Positions 6,205 to 10,111 of a stretch of DNA of 10,111 nucleotides are shown here, piece after piece; position 1 is the stretch's first letter; each line of letters starts with the position of its first letter. The translations under genes and the position numbers were made by a program. Under the pieces are notes generated by a model. The model worked only from the letters and a program-made list of their open reading frames with translations, did not search any database and was not told the DNA's origin. This DNA comes from Clostridia bacterium (lineage in GTDB: Bacteria; Bacillota; Clostridia; Christensenellales; UBA1242). The stretch is taken from the NCBI GenBank assembly GCA_017537405.1, contig JAFYKU010000067.1:1-10111 (forward strand). The letters are read 5' to 3'.

Positions 6205-7257
6205 TTATTGATTTTCCTCTGTGTTTTGTAATAAGAACGCGTCCGAAAAAATCTTCAAATCGCCGTCCATAACTTTTTCCACATTTGATGTTTCTGCGCC
6301 AGTACGGTGATCTTTTACCATTGTATATGGACAGAATACATAACTACGAATTTGACTGCCCCATTCAATTTTCATTTGAACAGGTTGTAAGTTTTTTAAT
6401 TTACGGCGTTCATTTTCAAAGTGTATGTATTCCAATTTAGATAAAAGGTTTTGCATACAAGTTTGACGGTTTTGAATTTGACTACGACCATTTTGACAAG
6501 TACAAACAATGCCAGTGGGTATGTGAGTAATACGAACAGCACTTTCGGTTTTGTTAATGTGTTGTCCACCTGCACCAGATGCACGATAAACATCAATGCG
6601 TAAATCTTTTTCATCAACTTTGTATTCCGTTTTTTCAATTTGTGGAATAACTTCAACAGCCACGAAACTTGTATGTCGGCGTTTGTTTGCATCAAAAGGA
6701 CTTATGCGTACTAAACGATGAACCCCAGCTTCACTCTTAAAAATTCCATAAGCATTTACACCACTTATAAGAACGGAAGCACCTTTTATACCAGCGCCAT
6801 CACCTTCTTCAATATCAGTAATTTCATAATTAAAATTTTGTTGTTCTGCGAAACGACACATCATACGCATAACCATTTCAGCCCAATCCTGAGCCTCGGT
6901 TCCGCCAGCACCAGCCGTAACATTTAATACACAATTACAACCATCGTATTTTCCAACCAACAAAGTTTTGACATAGAAATCATCGAACTGTTTTTTCACA
7001 CGCGCATACTCATCAGTTAGCTCATTTTCCGAGCAGACAGTTGTCAATTCTAAAAAATCGTTTAAGTCATTGTTAACTAAATCAAATTCGGCTACAAATT
7101 CTTGTAACGATTTAATCCTTTTATTTTGCTCAACATTGTTCCAATCTTCTTCTTGTTTCTTTAACAAAGTTCGCAATTCTTCACGCTTGGTTTCAACCAA
7201 GTCATTAATTGCTTCAAGTTTACTTTTTGCTTTTTGAATAACAGTATAATCTAACAT
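6205..7257 (-). CDS. prfB: Peptide chain release factor 2, without programmed frameshift
   Basis: RF2 recognises UAA and UGA stop codons and triggers peptide release on the ribosome. The stop-codon recognition tripeptide SPF is at 186-188 (RISPFDANKRRH) and the catalytic GGQ at 230-232 (GAGGQHINKTESAVR). Together they separate RF2 from RF1, which has PxT. The GTEAQDW segment (119-125) is also typical. The protein has 350 residues, slightly short at the N-terminus. Many bacteria autoregulate prfB by a +1 frameshift at an in-frame UGA near codon 25; here the frame is open from its ATG with no such site, and an in-frame TAA upstream fixes the start. It begins seven bases after the nifU-like gene, preceded by GATGGGGTT, a weak G-rich site very close to the ATG. 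The presence of RF2 agrees with UGA being a stop codon in this organism. Confidence 0.96.
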   Translation of the reverse strand: MLDYTVIQKAKSKLEAINDLVETKREELRTLLKKQEEDWNNVEQNKRIKSLQEFVAEFDLVNNDLNDFLELTTVCSENELTDEYARVKKQFDDFYVKTLLVGKYDGCNCVLNVTAGAGGTEAQDWAEMVMRMMCRFAEQQNFNYEITDIEEGDGAGIKGASVLISGVNAYGIFKSEAGVHRLVRISPFDANKRRHTSFVAVEVIPQIEKTEYKVDEKDLRIDVYRASGAGGQHINKTESAVRITHIPTGIVCTCQNGRSQIQNRQTCMQNLLSKLEYIHFENERRKLKNLQPVQMKIEWGSQIRSYVFCPYTMVKDHRTGAETSNVEKVMDGDLKIFSDAFLLQNTEENQ

Positions 7258-7264
7258 AACCCCA

Positions 7265-7657
7265 TCACTTTTTTTCGTTTAATTTGGCCTTAGCCAATTT
7301 TTTATAATAATCATCGAAAGCGTCCCCAACTAATGATTGTGCCAAAACCGCCATATATAATTTATCTTCTGGCAGCCCTGGTAAAGCGGATACGATATCA
7401 TCACTTTTAATTGTCAATGCAGTTTCAATTGAAGCATTAGTTAAAAATTCGCATAAAATATCGCAGGCTACTAAAACAAAAACACCACCAAGAGCTTTAA
7501 ATTTTGCTTCGGTAATAACGCCATTGTCGATACGCAAATAAAGTTTCATAAGACTTCCTGTTGCAATGCTGCCAACTTGCCCCACAGCATCTGCACCAGA
7601 TACAATCCCTGCATACTCTAAGTTTTTTAAACGCTCTAAAATCGTTGCATCATACAT
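7265..7657 (-). CDS. NifU/IscU-like scaffold homologue lacking all three cluster-ligand cysteines
   Basis: The fold and position (right after a cysteine desulfurase) identify this as a member of the IscU/NifU N-terminal family, which builds Fe-S clusters on three Cys. The pattern is easy to follow: start MYDATILERLKN, then GQVGSIATGS (27-35), AKFKALGG (51-58) and LPEDKLYMAVLAQSLV (95-110). In typical members these read VGNPxCGD, FKxFGC and KxHCSxLA. The three Cys are therefore replaced by T33, G58 and M102; the conserved Asp becomes S35 and the His Y101. The only Cys left are C65 and C69, at non-ligand positions. The length (130) and the rest of the domain are normal and the frame is intact, so it is not an obvious pseudogene. 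It cannot hold a cluster in the known way. It overlaps the nifS stop by one base (TAATG), with a GGAGG site inside nifS. Confidence 0.85.
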   Translation of the reverse strand: MYDATILERLKNLEYAGIVSGADAVGQVGSIATGSLMKLYLRIDNGVITEAKFKALGGVFVLVACDILCEFLTNASIETALTIKSDDIVSALPGLPEDKLYMAVLAQSLVGDAFDDYYKKLAKAKLNEKK

Positions 7658-8835
7658 TAATCTGCCACCTCCGTTTTTACACTTACGGGACTAATAGACC
7701 GCAAGCGTTTAATCACATCTACCAAAACTTCGATTGTATAATCTAAGTCTTCCTTTGTTGTTGCACGCCCTAATGTAAAACGCACAGCACCATTAATGTA
7801 ATCATCACTAACATTCATTTCTTGCAAAACATAACTGCGTGTTAATTTTTCACTACATGATGCAGCACCCGTCGACACTCGAATACCATAAGCATCCAAC
7901 ATAGCAGCAACGCTTTCACCACTAACACTTTGGAAAGAAAAGTTAATGTTATTATTCAAACGCTGATTACGGTGACCGTTTAATTTAACACCCGTAATTC
8001 TGCGTTCAACTTCTTGAATAAAGTAATCACGCATTTTCTTCATGCGAGTGTTATTCGTATTTCCATCACGCATACAGATTTCCACTGCTTTTCCTAAGCC
8101 AACAATTGCAGGTAAATTATATGCACCAGCCCGCATTCCTTTTTCTTGTGAGCCACCATGAATTAAAGTATCAATACGGGTACCGCGCTTAATGTACAAA
8201 GCGCCAACACCTTTTGGTCCGTAGATTTTATGACCAGACAAAGAAAGTGCAGTCACATTCATTTCTTTTACATCAATGTTAACACTTTCTAAAGCTTGCG
8301 TTGCATCTGTATGGAAATAAACATTGTTTTGGCTACAGATATTTGCAATCGTATTAATATATTGAACAGTACCAACTTCACTATTAGCAGTCATAACTGA
8401 AACCAAACAAGTTGGTTTAGATAATTTGGATAGGAGATCCGGAATTGATATAACACCATTTTCATCAACTTTAATATATTCAACTTCTACACCATTAGCC
8501 GACAACCATCTTGCTGGCTCAATAATACTTGGATGCTCGATAGCACTAATCAAAACACGCTTAATTGGCGAAGCGGCGACAACTCCTTTTAAAATCCAGT
8601 TGTTTGCTTCGGTTGCACCAGAAGTGAAATAAATTTCATCTGGGTCCGCATTAATAATTTTAGCAACATTAACACGCGCTTCTTCAACAGCCTTACGAGC
8701 CTTATAACCGATTTGGTGCAGCGAACTTGAATTCCCGTAATTTGTAATAAAATACGGTTGCATAGCAAAAAAAACTTCACCATTACAGTATGTCGAAGCA
8801 GCATTATCTAAATAAACTTCTCTCTCTACTGACAT
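7657..8835 (-). CDS. Cysteine desulfurase of the NifS/IscS type with a shifted loop cysteine
   Basis: This is a PLP-dependent class V aminotransferase-fold enzyme that converts cysteine to alanine and passes persulfide sulfur to Fe-S assembly or tRNA thiolation. Visible landmarks: YLDNAAST (8-15), TSGATEANN (71-79), the cofactor-stacking His in AIEHPSI (H101), N151 in TANSEVGT, D177 and Q180 in HTDATQA, the PLP lysine in SLSGHKIYGPKG (K203) and RFTLGRATT with R352/R357. The active loop reads VSTGAASCSEKLTRSYVL (320-337). It aligns without gaps to the usual VSSGSACTSxxLxPSYVL, but the Cys is at C327, one residue later than normal, with Ser at the usual place. The loop is of the group I (IscS/NifS) type, not SufS. 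GAG lies 12 bases before the ATG, overlapping the stop of the metallopeptidase gene. The operon supplies no MnmA or other obvious acceptor here. Symbol left blank because nifS and iscS cannot be separated. Confidence 0.92.
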   Translation of the reverse strand: MSVEREVYLDNAASTYCNGEVFFAMQPYFITNYGNSSSLHQIGYKARKAVEEARVNVAKIINADPDEIYFTSGATEANNWILKGVVAASPIKRVLISAIEHPSIIEPARWLSANGVEVEYIKVDENGVISIPDLLSKLSKPTCLVSVMTANSEVGTVQYINTIANICSQNNVYFHTDATQALESVNIDVKEMNVTALSLSGHKIYGPKGVGALYIKRGTRIDTLIHGGSQEKGMRAGAYNLPAIVGLGKAVEICMRDGNTNNTRMKKMRDYFIQEVERRITGVKLNGHRNQRLNNNINFSFQSVSGESVAAMLDAYGIRVSTGAASCSEKLTRSYVLQEMNVSDDYINGAVRFTLGRATTKEDLDYTIEVLVDVIKRLRSISPVSVKTEVAD

Positions 8836-8844
8836 ATAGTTATT

Positions 8845-9522
8845 CTACTCCTTTCTAAACAACAAAATCAAGTAGTTTAGACATTTTAAGTGCTTCCGAA
8901 GCATTTGATAATCCGGCAAAACATTCCCAACTACACTCCAAAATGCAGGTGTATGATTAAACTCTAATAAATGACAAAGTTCATGCACGACAATGTAGTC
9001 TAACAAATTCGGTGGCAAAAAAATCGCACGCCAATTAATGGCAATATTTCCACGAGAATCACACACTCCCCAGCGTGTTTTGTTGTTATTGGTTGTAATA
9101 TTTGCTGGTCGTAAACGCAGTCTGTTGGCCATAAAATTAACACGCTCAATTAAAACTTCTTCTGCAACCTTGCGATACCACTTTTCAACTTTATTTAAAA
9201 TCTTATCACTTGAAATTTTCAACGGGATTAATAATTTATTATCATTAATCATTATCTCTTTAACATCATTTGATATTAAAGGAGTCAATTCCTTACCGAG
9301 AAACAAAAAACTGGTATAATTAGCTACATTTAAATTTATGTATGAATTACTTCGCACAGCATTTTGTTTTTTTACAATCCAATCTTCTTTCTGTTTGATA
9401 AAATCAAAGATTTTACTCTCTGGACAATTATAAGGAGCACGAACAATCAATTCACCTTTTGCATTTATCATCAACGATAAAGTTCGTTTATCAGTGCGAA
9501 TAATGTTCCGTGGGTCAAGCAT
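8845..9522 (-). CDS. YgjP-like zinc metallopeptidase (DUF45/WLM, M48-like)
   Basis: The protein belongs to the YgjP/DUF45 family of predicted zinc metallopeptidases. The diagnostic C-terminal core is present: NKTRWGVCDSRGNIAINWRA (147-166), then VVHELCHLLEFNHTPAFW (178-195), giving the HExxH site with H180, E181 and H184 and a probable third ligand in H190. The N-terminal half is the usual beta-rich part with RTDKRTLSLMINAKGELIVRAP. There is no signal peptide or membrane segment, so it is probably cytoplasmic. The length of 225 is close to the family's 220-240. It heads the operon, nine bases before nifS, and diverges from a PadR gene. The physiological substrate of this family is not settled, and nothing in the sequence names one. 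The ATG at 9522 has no Shine-Dalgarno site and follows a -10 box by six bases. Confidence 0.9.
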   Translation of the reverse strand: MLDPRNIIRTDKRTLSLMINAKGELIVRAPYNCPESKIFDFIKQKEDWIVKKQNAVRSNSYINLNVANYTSFLFLGKELTPLISNDVKEIMINDNKLLIPLKISSDKILNKVEKWYRKVAEEVLIERVNFMANRLRLRPANITTNNNKTRWGVCDSRGNIAINWRAIFLPPNLLDYIVVHELCHLLEFNHTPAFWSVVGNVLPDYQMLRKHLKCLNYLILLFRKE

Positions 9523-9528
9523 AAAAAA

Positions 9529-9558
9529 ATAATAACTTAATCCACTTTAACTTGACAA
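9529..9558 (-). promoter_or_regulatory. Promoter for the metallopeptidase-nifS-nifU-prfB-tsaD operon, predicted leaderless
   Basis: On the minus strand TTGTCA (9558-9553), an 18-base spacer and TATTAT (9534-9529) are followed by six T bases and the ATG at 9522. Spacing predicts a transcript starting at the ATG. A second TATAAT lies further upstream on this strand (9585-9580) without a good -35 box, and could give a longer transcript. Confidence 0.5.
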
Positions 9559-9581
9559 GAAGATATTTTCGACACTAAAAT
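9552..9581 (+). promoter_or_regulatory. Promoter for the padR-like gene, predicted leaderless
   Basis: A perfect TTGACA (9552-9557), an 18-base spacer and TAAAAT (9576-9581) are followed by six bases and the GTG at 9588. The -35 box overlaps that of the opposite promoter through the near-palindrome CTTGACAAG (9551-9559). An in-frame TAA at 9576-9578 rules out an earlier start codon, so the start sits almost exactly at the predicted transcription start. Confidence 0.55.
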
Positions 9582-9587
9582 TATACA

Positions 9588-10111
9588 GTGGCAAACGGTA
9601 AAAACATTACAGAGATTACAATCTTGAATTTGCTTAATCAACGCCCAATGTACGGAGCCGAAATGGTTGAAGAAATCAAAAAGCTTTCGGGTAATACTAT
9701 CATTATGTCTTTACCAACTTTGTATTCGTGCTTGCATCGCATGGCAACAAAAAAATTAGTTAACAGCTATCAAAAACAATCCACAATTGGTGGTCGTTGC
9801 CGTGTTTATAATATCACTAAAATTGGTCGCGAATACTTAAACAAAAATCAAATTAAAATTGACTATTCAACATTTATAAATAATGAAAAAGCTAATGACC
9901 TTATTACACCAACAAATGAACCTGTAATAGAAAACAAAAGTAATGAAATTTCTGTACCTGCTGATAATTTAGATTTACTTAAAACAACATCATCGACACC
10001 TAAATTCACAACACTTCATGATCCTTTTTCTTTACCATTGAATAAATCAGCTATACTAGAAGAAAATACTTCTAACAAAATCAACGATATCTCATCATAT
10101 ACTCAAGAAAC
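9588..10111 (+). CDS. PadR-family transcriptional regulator, 3' end outside window
   Basis: PadR proteins are dimeric winged-helix repressors. The N-terminal domain is clear: ITEITILNLLNQRPMYGAEM (7-26), which matches the family's L-x-L-L-x-x-x-P-x-[YH]-G-x-E pattern. It is followed by the recognition-helix region SLPTLYSCLHRMATKKLVNS (41-60) and the wing GGRCRVYNITKIGREYL (68-84). After about residue 90 the protein becomes a Ser/Thr/Asn/Pro-rich, low-complexity stretch without recognisable domain. It continues past the window edge (174 codons seen). Most PadR proteins have a helical dimerisation segment instead, so this tail is unusual and may link to another domain. The GTG start is required by an in-frame stop 10 bases upstream and by the position of the first helix; there is no Shine-Dalgarno site. 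Divergent position suggests it may control itself and the neighbouring operon; that is inference. Confidence 0.88.
   Translation, partial: MANGKNITEITILNLLNQRPMYGAEMVEEIKKLSGNTIIMSLPTLYSCLHRMATKKLVNSYQKQSTIGGRCRVYNITKIGREYLNKNQIKIDYSTFINNEKANDLITPTNEPVIENKSNEISVPADNLDLLKTTSSTPKFTTLHDPFSLPLNKSAILEENTSNKINDISSYTQE

Noticed and set aside
4134..7267. Alternative genetic code with UGA recoded, as in some candidate phyla
   Set aside because: UGA ends the NYN and nifU-like genes at sensible places, RF2 is present, and no conserved gene needs UGA readthrough.
7230..7270. Programmed +1 frameshift at the start of prfB
   Set aside because: No in-frame UGA with CUU context; an in-frame TAA precedes the ATG, and the frame is continuous.
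9038..9319. Plus-strand open frame of 93 codons opposite the metallopeptidase
   Set aside because: The minus frame carries the diagnostic core; the plus frame is compositionally unlike a protein and lacks a start signal.

Overview
The window is about 10.1 kb of AT-rich bacterial chromosome. Apart from one gene at the right edge, every gene lies on the minus strand. The content is mostly housekeeping: a DNA repair helicase, alanyl-tRNA synthetase, a tRNA t6A enzyme, release factor 2 and a cysteine desulfurase with its NifU/IscU-like partner. UGA is read as stop (nifU and the NYN gene end in it), so the code is standard. Base composition, the IscS/NifU pair and the style of the small hypothetical genes suggest a low-GC Gram-positive lineage. 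The very short AlaRS resembles the forms I associate with reduced or candidate-phylum bacteria. I cannot place the organism more precisely; no mobile element, phage gene, CRISPR array, tRNA or rRNA is visible.

Minus-strand order in the direction of transcription (right to left): a YgjP-type zinc metallopeptidase (9522-8845), nifS/iscS (8835-7657), nifU-like (7657-7265), prfB (7257-6205) and tsaD (6203-5265). These five genes are separated by 9, -1, 7 and 1 bases and look like one operon. A promoter directly after tsaD serves a NYN-domain protein (5222-4134). A promoter inside the end of that gene serves a short alaS (4119-2353). A 22-codon gene with a near-ideal ribosome binding site follows (2278-2210), then a rho-independent terminator (2183-2152). 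A new unit follows: an unrecognised 136-residue protein (2037-1627) and a UvrD/PcrA helicase that runs off the left edge (1614-1). On the plus strand a PadR-family regulator starts at 9588 and runs off the right edge. It diverges from the metallopeptidase gene.

The most unusual biology is in the sulfur genes. The NifU-like scaffold lacks all three cluster-ligand cysteines and the conserved Asp and His of the family. The adjacent cysteine desulfurase carries its active-loop cysteine one residue later than usual. The pair may have left canonical Fe-S assembly, perhaps for tRNA thiolation or a regulatory role.

A second theme is translation initiation. Genes that head transcription units (pcrA, alaS, the metallopeptidase, padR) have no Shine-Dalgarno site, and their start codons lie only 6-8 bases after a -10 box. 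This predicts leaderless mRNAs. Several operon-internal genes do have Shine-Dalgarno sites. The two divergent promoters at 9529-9581 share a palindromic -35 element and are mirror images in spacing.
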